DNA from: Liolophura sinensis
Lineage: Eukaryota > Mollusca > Polyplacophora > Chitonida > Chitonidae
Reading direction: 5' to 3'
Assembly (NCBI RefSeq): GCF_032854445.1
Contig: NC_088301.1
Location: 52,005,187-52,069,186, forward strand
Length of the DNA stretch: 64,000 bases
A model generated the notes under the pieces. The model had not been told where the DNA came from and did no database searches. It saw only the letters and a list, made by a program, of their open reading frames with translations. This document shows, in pieces, positions 13,601 to 25,682 of this stretch. The translations under genes were made by a program, and so were the position numbers. Position 1 is the first letter of the stretch. Each line of letters opens with the position of its first letter.

Positions 13601-16600
13601 TTTTATGTATAAAAATAACGAAAATCTGTGGCTGGCCCTGTGAGGGCCCCAAGACATTCAAAAATGGATGGAGAATTGATGGCAAACAATACAATATTAC
13701 AATGTATTAGTTTCTAAAGTGACGTTATTCTGCCTTTATTATGATGTCATAATGATGAGCTGGGAAACCAACGTTTAACGTCAATAATATGGCATCAAGG
13801 TCCTACTGCCGGGTATTTGACAGGTCACTGCTATTACTATAGAATAAAAACTTTCCATTTAACACATATCTGACTAGTGGCCTTAAACATGTACTCATAA
13901 ATTTTCACATACACATTCATAATTGGAATCAAATTGTAACTGCTGGAGACATCACAATTCTCTCGTACTGTCTCACTGACAATACACTTACCTTGGCATT
14001 GATTACACCTATGATCTACATACATGTGCCTTTCTTAATTTTCCCTGCATTGAGTTTGGGCCACATTCAGGTTGGTGAATGTTTTTTTTTTTTTTTTTTT
14101 TACTCCGTGCATGTAGGTTATGTACATGTAGTCGGGTACACCTTTCATAAATTATGACCCTGTAAATAATACCCCAAAGGGCATCAATGATTCAACACCC
14201 CCCTCATATTTTGTGCTTTACATATACGCCAAACACATCTACAAAGACAAAGCAAAATATGTACAGTACACTTTAAGATACAACACTTGGGAGTTTTCTC
14301 ACTGTTGTTGAGCAAAGACGCCGATGCTCACATATGACAAAAGCTAGACCTGCACTTTGTACAAGCAAGATAATAAAACCAATATATATTAGTATGTTTT
14401 AGTTATTATATGCGTGCTTTCAGACACCTTTAAGTCTTTTGAAAGGACTATTACACTCTTATTGAGTGTGACATATACCCTCTGATCACTAGCATGCATT
14501 TGAGCAGTGTTGTTTCTTTTGATCTGATTTATGCACCATATACACACAATACATTGAGCTGGTCTTTGACATACATAAGATGGGAGTAAAGCTCCAAGGA
14601 CATTGCTCTATCCAGTGTAGAAATTAAACAATTAGAATCATTTTTGCGGATGCAGAAGCTTAAAACATAATATAATCACACCAACTAAACAAAGTAGTAA
14701 AATATAAATATATTTCTGCACGACAAGTAAATAGCATTAGCTTAAATAAGATGAGCGGAAGTGGGATTTTAATTTGTTTTTCACAAAAAAAGACACTGAC
14801 GAAATACAGCCAAATTTGATCATTTGTTCAATTCCTTAGGACTTGAAGATGCACAACAAAAAAATGAAAAATTTGACATTTGAACTGGTCTAACAAAATG
14901 AAATGTCCTTGCTCTGGTGATGTGATCATGTATTAAAGCACATTTAAAGAGATACTGAGAGAAACTAGGTTGAATAGTATCCATCATGTAAAAAAATCCA
15001 TGTGCCAGTAATACATTTGAATATTTAAGTAACTGATATAGAGGTAGCATTTTTAAGCTTATGAAAGTTGGTCGGGTATGTTCAAGTCAGCAAGAAAGAC
15101 TAATTGTGCGAACTGCATGTTCTGTAATGCAAGGAGAGGATGAAAGTGTGGGATGCGCGTTACCCCACAGAGCATTGCCATATAGCAAGTAAAGATAAAC
15201 AACATTGTAGCATAATATGTATAGTGACTTCCTATTTACAGAGAATGTTATGTCATATTTCTAGATACCTTTTCACATATATAATTTATGAGCTTTCTAG
15301 CTAAATTTTTCAATGAAATACATTTACATTCTTTAAACCTTATTCCTTATTCGATTTAACTAAACTTGGTAGTTTTCATGTTTTCACCTTAGTATTCTGT
15401 ACAATTAGCATATATTTAGCTTTGTGAACATTAACTGATAATTGATGATAACATGCGATATATTATTAATGTACAATAAAAATAGGCACCCCTGTGCCTC
15501 AGTTGGTCAGCGAGCTAGCGAAGCGTGATGACTCAGGAGTCTCTCACCAATGCGGCCGCTGCGAGTTCAAGTCCAGTTCATGCTGGCTTCCTCTCCGGCA
15601 GCAACCTTTGGATGGTCGTGTGTTTCCCCTGGGCTCAACCCGGTTTCCACCCATCATAATGCTGGCTGCTGCGTATAAGTGAAATATTCTTGAAAACGCC
15701 GTAAAACACCAATCAAATATATTAACAAATCAAATACAATAAAAATAATATAGGTCCAAGTACAGATCCCTGTGGAACAGAGAACAGTTTCAGGGTTAGA
15801 CAATGTGTCGTTGAGAAATTTAAGTCTTTAAGGTAACCCATAAACCATGTGTATGAATGGTCCTGAAACCCATGATGCTTAAGTTTTTGTAAGAGAATGT
15901 GATGACTGACGAAGTCAAAGGCTTTAGAAAGGTTTAGAAAAGTGACAACATTGTATTTATTTTTGTCTGTAACGGCAATCAAATTATTAAAGTCATTGGG
16001 CAACAAAAGTAGTCGAATAGTTTGCTTGAAATCCAAACTGTTTTTCGTTAATTGTATAACATATATCAGTATGTTGTAGAATACTCATTAGGGCCAGATA
16101 GAGGGTAAGACTGACATGGGTCTATAGTTCTGAAGAAGAGTTACCAGATTCATAAATAGATGTTACTTTAATTATTTTTAAAAAATCTGGAACAACTACA
16201 GAGGACAAGAATAAATTAATAATGTATGCTAAAGGCAATATGATCTGCAATTAGTTTGATAAGAGATGACCTTGTCAATCCCTGCTGCAGCAGATGACTT
16301 TAACTGCAGAATAGTTGATTTAACATTGTCATCTGTAACAACGGGAATTGTCAACAACAGAATCGCCAAGAGAATCACAGATATGTGCAATCACTGATGG
16401 GATGTTAAAATCCACTTTGAGGTAGAGGTAAAATATTTGTTAAAATCATTAACTATGGTAACCTTGTCATCAACTATATCTCCATCTACATCAAAGGAAA
16501 TGGACAACTGATTACGATTCTTTTCGCCCTTCAGTTCAAGGAGAACTTTCCAAGCATTTGTTTGTGTTGTGGTTAAATTTGTTAAATATGTAATCAAAGT

Positions 16601-19600
16601 AGCATTTTCTGGCAAGACGAATAGTATTTTTCTGCTTGTTCCTGCAACACCTATGCAGCTTATGGTCATCACTGACATTTGTCTTTAAATGAAGAGAATA
16701 TAATGTTTTTTTATTGAACTCATGGCAAAATGCTATTCATAACCTCTAAAAAGGCTTGTGCTGGTAGACGTTTGTTTTTCAGTTTTAAATAAATCAATAT
16801 TAAAATCAGCCATATGATACATTTTTTCATTTTATTATGACATTTTTGAATGATGGTCAGCAGATGAGAACTGAAATAATTTAAGTTATTTCCCAGTGCA
16901 CAATGAATTATTCTCACAAGATAACTGGTTTAAAGTGTAAATGTATGTACCTCAATAAACATTCATTCATAACAACCATGGTCATCCATGAAACTCCTGT
17001 AAGAAACAATTGTTAATTGAGTTACTGGCACATGATTACTAGTACAAGACTCTGTATGACGGAAATGTAAATAAATCATCCGCATTTGTGGACTGCCAGC
17101 TCTCTAATATAGAGAATTGATGGTTTACTATGTGAACGAAAGCAGATATTTCCATCAATTGTTTTCTCACGACTTCCAGATTTCATGTGGAGAAAAGAAA
17201 GACGTATGAAAGTATGTTGATTATCCTGTTATTTGTGATACTGAAAATATTATAAACCTCAGTGTAGAAACGAACAAACAATGAAAGAAAACCCTTTACC
17301 AAAATGCATAAAAAATGAGAAATTGGAAACAATTATATGCATGTACCTGTAGCATTTAATGCATTTATTAGCAGGTTATGAAGAATGAATTTAGTTTTCT
17401 GTCGCATTTGCTTATATCATAAATGATTTTATTTATATATTTATTTCATTGGTGTTTTACGCCGTACTCAAGAATATTTCACTTACATGATGGCGGCAAG
17501 CATTAGGGTGGATGTAAACTGGGTGGGGCACGGGAGAAATCCACAACCATCCAAAGGATGCTGACAGTTATTCCCAAGTACTGCCCGGGAAGAAGCCAGC
17601 ATGAGCAAGACTTGAACTCAAAGACACCGCATTGCTAAGAGGCTCAGGGGTCATTGCGCCGGACTGGCGTACTAACCCCCTCGATCAAGGAGGCCATATC
17701 ATAAATGACTTGATGTTTGAATTGATATTACAAGTTTCAGGATTGCAATGGTTAGAATGGCGGTGTTATGACCTTTATTATATGTCTATATCACTGGGTA
17801 GGAGGCTGTGTATTTTAAAATACCAGCACTTTTTTTTTCCGCAACAGCCACAAACACTGCCTCGGAAATGAAGCACTGAAAAAGCTCAGAGCCATTAGTG
17901 AAGACTGCTAGGAAGCCTGGAAATGCAGGCAGCTATCGTTCAACATGTTATAGTTTATTGTTAAAACATAATACAAAGATTTATTCCAGTATATTCTTGA
18001 GTGCATTATTCTGTGTAGACTGGAAAATTATACTTTTTCCTAATAGTTGTATCTTAAAAATTGCTAAAAGTTGCTCACTCATAATCAAAAATGTTGTGGA
18101 ATTAGGGTAATAACCTTTATCACTCCTCTCACCCTGTCATATACCTGTACACTGTAACACTAAGTTCAATACAACAGTATATAGCACAGAAATCAAATTA
18201 CTTGTTGTGAACAATGTTGATCATACTGTAACAACATAAGTACCATATAGCAGATTTCATACTCACATGATATATTCATTGGGCTGACAGACAGTTGTAG
18301 CCACGCCCCCAATAGTTAACCAAGGGTTCATGACAGTCTGGCCTCCATTGACACTAGAACCCCCTTCTTGTGCAGTATCCTGACAACAAATTTGTAACCT
18401 CATGACTGTTGTAACCTATATCCAGAATGTGAAATCTTTACTAACAATACTGTTCATGCAGGAGCAATCAACATGAATCAACCTCTTAATGAAACTGCAT
18501 CCTGGTGAACAGAGGCAAGAAAAGGTTGTGTGTTTTACAAATATATGAGTGTATGTACTGTGTGCATGTAGACTGATATTTGTACTTTTTAATTAAATTG
18601 GACGACCACTGAGAAACAACTGCTTAGCATACAACAAGCATTCCCCTCAAAGAGCATGTAGCATGGCCTTTTAATGTGTAAAAGGTGAAGAAAAACAAAA
18701 AATGTTTAACAAAAATAAACCCATATATACCATGATACACAAACAAAATAACTAGAACTGTCTGTTGTTTTACTGATGTTTTCACACACTGTTTGCAGCT
18801 TCGGCCATAGTACAGGGATGTCCCTGCACATTGTTGTCTTTGTAACAGCCACTAAGGAGCAGCTTAAAACTTTCCATGTAACATTATCAGCGAATGGAGA
18901 AAGTGTGTACATATAACATACAAATATATGTAATATGGACTTTTTTCAGTTAATTGACACATAACAGCTCTTTTATTAACAAAGCTCAAATATGTTTGGC
19001 ATACAAATAACACATATATGTACTTAAACTTAAGGCTGCAACTGTTTTTTGTAAAGACCCAAACAACAATGCACATGATTGCATTTTGTGGCAAAACTAT
19101 GCAAGATAGGTAAAAACTAAAATCAGATTTATAATCAGCAGGTCAAACTACACTACCTAGTGCACTTTTTATGTTAAATTTCAAAAGTCTGTGGTCAGGT
19201 GATTTCATGTATATTGTTTCTTCCCATTTCAAGATATAAACATAATCTGGCAAAGTCTTTTTGCCTCATTATGCCCCATCGGATATCAAAATATAAACTC
19301 ACTAGGCCAAATGACTTTCAAGAATAACATTCTTTAAAAAATCAGTTCCAACCAAAATATGAGCCAGTATAGCGACAGCACTATTAATAACAGTACCATT
19401 TGCAAAGAACCTTTCTGCAGTGCAAAGTTGGAACATTATGTACATGTAAGTTTCATTTCTTAAACACCTGTAGTATTCTGTGAGTACATTGGCAAAAACA
19501 TGCGATTTTGGATGTTTTTGCTTAAAAGAGTAAATTGTGGCAAAACTATACAAGATAGAAAAAAAAACTATTGACAAATTTGAGCCTGTTAGTTCAAACT

Positions 19601-22488
19601 ACACCAGGTAGCATACTTTTTAGGTTTAAGTTAAAAAATGTTACAGGACTACAAATCCAATAACTGAAATTTTTCAACCTTTTCGCATCTTTGCAAGGTG
19701 TTTATTAAAGTTTATTCTAAAGGTATTATTCTGAGCAGATTGATAAACTTACATTTTTTGTAAAATCTTTAAATTGTAAGAAATTGAATTTGATCTTTGT
19801 CTAGGCATTTGCAACCCCACTGCATGGCAATACAGACTGGTAACTTAAGCTATGGCTTTGTTCTGAGTTACACTGTATATGTTGTATGTTTATCTTAATA
19901 TTTAATATTTATTTACTATTCTTTCCTTCTGTTCACTTAACAAGAAATATTCCATTCCCCTTGGGATTCTAACTTTATACCCATATGCGATGACTATGAC
20001 AACAGGTACATTATTGTTTGCATTACTAATAGCCTATGCCTACAGTCATGCACTATGTAAATACATGTATGATGTGGATGTCGGCATTAGCGTTCAGAGA
20101 TTCGCTATCTATCAATTTTCAGTTCAGTCAATAGTATATTATAAACACTGTGTGCAGTTCAACTCTATTCCTCTCACAGATTTTAGCTATATGGCAAAAG
20201 CAGATACAGAGCTCTGTTTCTGGTGGGTATAAAATCCTACCCTCTTTTACAGTGAATTTATCTCTTCGTGACAGCCAAATTGTCTGGAAAATAACTCCAA
20301 TACTCTTTGACAACGTGTTTTTACAACCATATGCAGAACAGCAAACCATTCTGTGGATAAATACATTATGCTTGTTGTCACTTGCAGTTTTTTCAACACT
20401 GAACTAAATGAAGAATCTTTGACAGCTCATAAAGGTTGGACTTGTACAAGGTAATTTGACAGACAGTACTTAGTGTTGATTGAAAAAATGCATAAAACCA
20501 GCCTCATTATCTAATGTTTTTACGTGCCATGTTGCTCAGATTAATGTACTCTTTTTCAATATTTTTTTACACTCAATTTAACACTAATCCTTTAAAACAC
20601 TTTTTGGTCTTTTACCTTTAACATTTGATTTTGATTTGAATACACCAAATAGGCTGTAATAACATTAATGATAAGTAATACCGGGCAATTCAATGATGCA
20701 ACATCAGTTTCTCCCTTCTGTTATTTGACTTTACATGTACTAGCGTGCTAAAGTTGGATTCAATGCATGCAGCACTGAGAAGCCATTACACAAAAGCACT
20801 AAGATTCTAATACAAAAAAGCCTTGGCCATGAATTTTGTAATTTATTTTAATATGTACATGAGGCAACCATGATTGGACATTCCCCAGATATTAAGCCTA
20901 GTTTTAAGTCACGGCCACATCAAGTCAGAACTGTAATCAGTTCCAGGAGCCAATCAAAGTCTATGTTGAAACCATGATTGGACATTCCCCAGATATTAAG
21001 CCTAGTTTTAAGTCACAGCCACATCAAGTCAGAACTGTAATCAGTTCCAGGAGCCAATCAAAGTCTATCTTGAAACCATGATTGGACATTCCCCAGATAT
21101 TAAGCCTAGTTTTAAGTCACAGCCACATCAAGTCAGAACTGTAATCAGTTTCAGGAACCAATCAAAGTCTATCTTTGCAACTAGAAATGCAACACAAAAC
21201 TTTGCGTATGTTGGCAACTGGTTATGATCAGTTCCTGGCAGCAGAACATGTTCTACTTTCAGTGATCAGTTGAAACTAGTTTGATTTGATCCTCATGGAT
21301 GCAAGAGACATAAGTGCTCTTGCAACTGTGTTACAAATAGCCAATCGAGTAGCATGTAAGCATCACGTTTTTACTGACTGGGACTGTACCATTTTGGAAA
21401 GTAAACTGGATACTGACAGAAAATCGGCGTATGAGTGTTCTACCTACTGCATTCAACTAGTTACGCCCATTCATCTACATGTGCAGTGATGTCCCCAGTC
21501 CGGCTCTTTTGCTATTACTTCTGTCTTATGGCAGTGCAATATAGGCTAAGCTTTAATGTGCTTTACATGTATGCAAAACTTACGCTCAATACATGATGTA
21601 TTTATTTGGATACCATCCTTAACATTTTACTTAAACAATGTTTTGGGTATGACATTTGCTTCCCCGTGCAGTACCATGTACAGACAAGCTAAAATAAAAT
21701 ATAAATTTATCTATTTCCATTGGGGCTTGAGGGCAGCCATTCCGGGAATAAACTGTATGCTGAAGAGAAGAAATACGAACGAAAAAGGAAGAAAAAAATG
21801 GAAAGGAATGTACTGGATTTGAACCAAAGACTGCCTGGCGTCATTTACAATGGGCCCTGTACTGAAGATTATCATAGAGATTAGGCGGCTTTGATCTTCT
21901 GCTGATAGCTGAGAACAAAAGACAGAAAGAATACATTGTTGTAAATTAAGTTGGTACCAGAACAAAAAAGAATACATTGTTGCAAAGTTCATGCCTATTC
22001 TCAGGGTAAACTGAAGTGAATGGTTTCATGCAGGCTAGCATGAAGCTTAAACAGGACGGTTTCATTTGAATACATGTGGGAGGGTTTTATCAATTCTTGC
22101 TGATTTTTTGGTCATCACATGAAAACTCTACAAAGTACAAAAATAATTCTTACAAATTTGTATTCCTGACTCTACATGATATTTGGAATCTCTGATGGGC
22201 CATCGACATGGAAACCGCTAATGAAAATTTCCTGCCAATAGCTTCAGCTTATCAATAAAATTCAAAATGGACACTAAATCATGTGACTAGCCAAACAGCA
22301 AACAATCAAATGTTCATATTCATATGTTCATTATTAAAACTCCAAAGTTAGGTTTTTCTATCTTAATTAGATTTCAAGATATTGCAATTTTACAAGCTGA
22401 CGAGAAATAATATTAATCCGAATAATTTCAAAGTGTCCCGCTAGGCTAGCATGGACCCCTAAAAATAAAATAGCACAATTTCATCATG

Positions 22489-22536
<48 letters not shown>

Positions 22537-25500
22537 CATTATATATAATAAGTCTATAATATTATAAAATTACCTTGAAGCCTTTCATCATCAAAGGGAT
22601 AACAGCATCTCTTTCCTTGTCTGACAACTTGCTACTGATCCCTAACAACATCAACATGTTGTCACACTCTGTTACTCCAAGGGCATAAAGGTCACTTAGT
22701 ACATTGGCACATGCTATTTTACCCTGCAAATAAATGAATGGAGCTTTAACATGGATGTAGCTCTGCAAAACTAAAGTATACCTTTATCATTGTGAACACG
22801 ACAACCTCATTCGAATTTACAACATTTAAAACATTTCCTAACATAATATGTACCAGAATATTATAAATTTTTGTGAAAACGTTTCTCCCGCTCATAAAAA
22901 AAATAGTTCAAACAACTTCAAGAGGTGTTTACAGAAGTTTTGGCAAATTGTTTTGGTTTTATAAAACATTCAAAATCATAACTGTGGAATTTAAGTAAAT
23001 GACCTCAAGTCAAAAACCCACTAAAACTCTATATGGTAGGCCATGACGTACCATGACATATGGATCATCAACCAGTGGATAGAAGAAGTCTGTGGTCTGT
23101 ACCAGTGATAAACCTCCATGTCTCAAAGGGATGACACAGCTGTCCATACCAATACCTGGGAAAATAAATCGACATCTTCCATTAAACTTTGAGTGGTACA
23201 GATTTTTGCTTACTGATACATACAGTCTATGCTGCCATGGAGGTATATACAGGAGGAACAACTCATCAAAGTGTTCAAGGTATGATACTGACACAGCAGG
23301 ACACAGGCTTTGTTTTAACAGGAGATTACAATGTCTTCCTTGTGCCAGATGATCGAGCATCACTCTCAAGACCAGCAGCTTCTGACACCTGTAGTGATAG
23401 GTACTCAGCACCCAGTTGTGTGTCGTTTGCTCAAAACAGAGGCCTCCCGTACAAGCGGCGAATAATGAAGATAGGATAACAGAACAGATGTCAGACCGAT
23501 TTGATTCCCTTATCGCAGCAGAAGAAATTGGCAAATTCATTGGGAATATGTTTAAAAGCAAATAACATCATAAACAAAATCATGCTGGCAGCGAATTGAA
23601 ATGTGGTGCATTGTTTCACCATGATGACCAACCACGTCCAAATTTCGTCTTCATTTTAAAAAAAATGATGGCCAAAGTTTTTGTCCTTTTTTCTTGTTTT
23701 AACAGTTATCCAAACTATTCAAATATATTTATCGTACTGAATTACCATTTTGTTACTAATCAACATGTCACCAGCTTACGCCTGTCCGTCATCTTTTTTG
23801 CACCCGGCTCGTTTCATGTGTGCCTTTGTATATGGCCTTTTGGGATTATATTACCAGTGTGGATGGCAATCTTGTTTGATGGCAGTTGGATTTGTCCACA
23901 TTACATTGCGATGTACCACACGGTGGTATACTGCAAATAATGCTGCCTTTGCAATGTCTCCATAACCAGTGGTTTACAAGTTATGTAGACAAATATTAGC
24001 ATGAAGCTAATGAATGTTGTATTCACAGCAGGTAAACCTTCACACTTAACTCTCCTAATCAGCGAGACTACCCATGCGCACCTATATCCACCAACAGTGC
24101 AGCGTTCACAAAGACCAAACTTGGTAAGAAACAGTTTATGGGGCCCTAAATTGCCACATGTGCATATTCAGTTGAGTATTTTGCCAATCTTATTTTTATT
24201 AACAGTACACCATTAGTTGTGCAGAAATGTGATTTTTATGGAACTCTAACATGATCAATTTATGATATTTCTGAAAGAGGCCCATGTATTTCAAATGGGC
24301 AAATTTCTCAATTTTCAATCGTCGTTTTAAAAAAAACTGAGCTCCAGGGCCCATAACCTGGCAGCAACAGGTAAATCACAGAAACTAATATTAAATGGAA
24401 AACATAATTTTATCGTGCAAAGCTCACCAGAAAGTAGCAAAAAATTAGAAAATGTTTCTGATAGCTGAATAAATAATGCTGTCCTATACAAACTGTATCT
24501 TCCGATGCATTAGTCATGTAGATGTGATCAAAATGATCACTCAGACGCAAATATATGATCTTACTATACTTTTGTTGTGTGCAGAATTTGGAGATGACAC
24601 TATTTACTCGAAGTTAGTAAGCATGATGGAATACTTTTCTTGGCAGTTCACCCTAAGCCTGGCTGGCGTACACACGGTAGGGTGCAGTAGCATACATTGA
24701 GCATCAATGTCTGTGTGGGCACGGGAGATTTCATTCAGAGTAGAAAGACAACAGGTATGTCTGGCCAGCTCGATGGGCTGACTGGGCGAGTTGTTCCTTC
24801 TCCCATGTATAACTCCATGGTGTTAAACTGCCAATTTTTTTTCAGTCGTACAACATGTATTGTAATTGTTTACTTTTCTTAAGAATGTAATTTATGCAGA
24901 CATGTTTAGTTATGCCTTACTTTAATAAACAGCGCCAAAATGTAACACTCCACGCAGTAAGGCTGTTGTGCACACACAACTAGATATATATATTCCATAA
25001 GAGGGTCTACAATCACATACATTTAGGTTTGGTGTACTCTGTATTTTAACTAATAATAAACTATTGTTCAATATATAGGAAGGCTCAATACCATACATAT
25101 TTTTCTCAGGAAAGCATATCGTGGGTTATTATTTCAACCTCTCACTATCCTATTTTTTACTTATATTTTAACAATATCACGATTTGATGTATCTGAAGCA
25201 ATGTTTTTTTAGCTGTAGGTCTTCACAGACTTGTCTTGTTGCATGACATGGAAAAGATAAAGTTTACTAGCCTTGAATGTGTACATTACAAGCACCAAGA
25301 AATTTGTGAATGTAAATATCAAGGTGTATAATTACTAAGGTGTTGAAGAAACAATTTTATAGAGGTACTTTTTTTTACATGACCTAAACTGATTCCAATG
25401 AGACTATCAGTAATACTTGCCCATGCGAGGACTTGGGGCAACATATTGAAAATGTGACTGTTCATCTTGTGGAATTTGGGCGATCTGGACAGCTTGAGCA

Positions 25501-25682
25501 AGAGGTGATGTTGTGTCAGGAACCGTGCTGTTGTCAGACTCGCTTTCCTTCAGTCCCTCAAGAAGCTTGAGCAGAGCTTGTTGAGGGAGCTTGCAACCTC
25601 ATCCCTTCAATCCTGCGAAGTTAGTCAGGCGGAAAGATTCTTCTAGTTCATGATCTGTGGGGTTGAATGGTCGCTGGAACAT
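7668..25682 (-). CDS. SEPHS2: Selenophosphate synthetase 2, selenocysteine form (in-frame TGA)
   Basis: Makes selenophosphate from selenide and ATP, the Se donor for Sec-tRNA. Seven coding exons on the minus strand: 25682-25421, 23155-23052, 22723-22574, 18379-18267, 10183-9993, 9321-9109, 7852-7668 (TAG). They total 1218 nt, or 405 residues if the TGA at 25601-25599 is read as Sec28. Exon 1 reads [19 protein letters not shown], the catalytic Sec/Cys-Gly-Cys-Lys motif of the family, so the TGA sits exactly at the active site. Downstream are [76 protein letters not shown] and [13 protein letters not shown]. An in-frame TAA ten codons upstream makes 25682 the first ATG. Intron 1 has a GC donor. 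The stop is TAG, and a SECIS-like hairpin plus AATAAA follow. The 18-kb span comes from introns carrying a LINE and SINEs. Confidence 0.93.
8440..8720 (-). mobile_element. Diverged SINE-like repeat, copy A
   Basis: Reverse-oriented relative of 58745-59005. Shared segments are GGGGTTTAACATTGTACTTA-type tail sequence, ATCATGCCAAAGACACCAGA, and the region around TTTCCTTGCTCTAACCTCTC. Intron 6 of the Sec-form gene. Confidence 0.5.
10184..15389. other. Left part of intron 4 of the Sec-form gene
   Basis: More than 5 kb without recognisable coding sequence. Contents: the inverted repeat at 12782-12907, a perfect CRE-like TGACGTCA at 13074-13081, overlapping open frames on minus at 13091-13694 with no recognised homology, and a T18 run near 14083. 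Confidence 0.6.
12782..12907. mobile_element. MITE-like inverted repeat
   Basis: The outer arms TAACTTTTTT and AAAAAAGTTA enclose inner arms GGGGTATGAAC...AAAAAAAC and GTTTTTTTGGTTCATACCCC (one-base indel). About 126 bp, no coding. Intron 4 of the Sec-form gene. Confidence 0.55.
15390..16930 (-). mobile_element. Decayed non-LTR retrotransposon (LINE) reverse transcriptase fragment
   Basis: On minus, frame-broken peptides carry reverse transcriptase motifs: [20 protein letters not shown] and [15 protein letters not shown] (15735-16036). Upstream, at 16391-16678, lies a stretch with [19 protein letters not shown], typical of the region before the RT domain in jockey/CR1-like elements. Frameshifts and stops make it non-functional. 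The RT is interrupted after FLLY by a SINE (15485-15734) and resumes as YINNI below 15485. It lies in intron 4 of the Sec-form synthetase. Confidence 0.8.
15485..15734 (+). mobile_element. Full-length tRNA-derived SINE with 13-bp target-site duplication
   Basis: The head is tRNA-like: an A-box region in CTCAGTTGGTCAGCGAGC and a B box in GCGAGTTCAAGTCC. The body includes CATGCTGGCTTCCTCTCCGG and the tail reads AAACACCAATCAAATATATT. It is flanked by a perfect direct repeat TACAATAAAAATA (15472-15484 and 15735-15747), a clean target-site duplication. Confidence 0.88.
17427..17695 (-). mobile_element. Full-length tRNA-derived SINE, same family, with target-site duplication
   Basis: Reverse-oriented copy: tail (CATTGGTGTTTTACGCCG) at the left, body with AGCCAGCATGAGC, B-box region ACTTGAACTC, and head ending near 17695. 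It is flanked by a perfect 13-bp repeat ATATCATAAATGA (17414-17426 and 17696-17708). It lies in intron 4 of the Sec-form gene. Confidence 0.85.
20867..21178 (+). repeat. Three tandem copies of a 104-bp unit
   Basis: Units start at 20867, 20971 and 21075 with ACCATGATTGGACATTCCCC. They differ at only a few positions (for example CACGGCC/CACAGCC, GGAGCC/GGAACC). Each unit opens with TGATTGG and closes with CCAATCA, so it has short inverted ends. Intron 4 of the Sec-form gene. Confidence 0.95.
21720..21900 (-). mobile_element. tRNA-derived repeat with B box
   Basis: The minus strand carries TTGGTTCAAATCCAG near 21825-21811, preceded by a tRNA-like stretch. There is no complete cloverleaf. It lies in intron 4 of the Sec-form gene. 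Confidence 0.4.
22489..22545. repeat. AT dinucleotide microsatellite
   Basis: About 25 uninterrupted TA repeats just downstream of exon 3 of the Sec-form gene (minus strand), followed by further AT-rich sequence. Confidence 0.97.

Noticed and set aside
15722-16036. Functional reverse transcriptase or retroviral pol gene
   Set aside because: The motifs are of a non-LTR LINE and the frame is broken by stops, frameshifts and a SINE insertion; no LTRs are seen.
19990-20407. Overlapping open frames on both strands in the large intron
   Set aside because: Chance frames with no homology, no splice signals in phase and no coding-like composition.
23092-23479. Plus-strand open frames opposite exon 2 of the Sec-form gene
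   Set aside because: They are antisense to a real exon and its intron and have no recognisable content.
25599-25601. TGA in exon 1 as a nonsense mutation making the minus-strand synthetase a pseudogene
   Set aside because: It falls exactly on the known Sec site, all other exons are open with intact splice phases, and a SECIS-like hairpin follows the stop.
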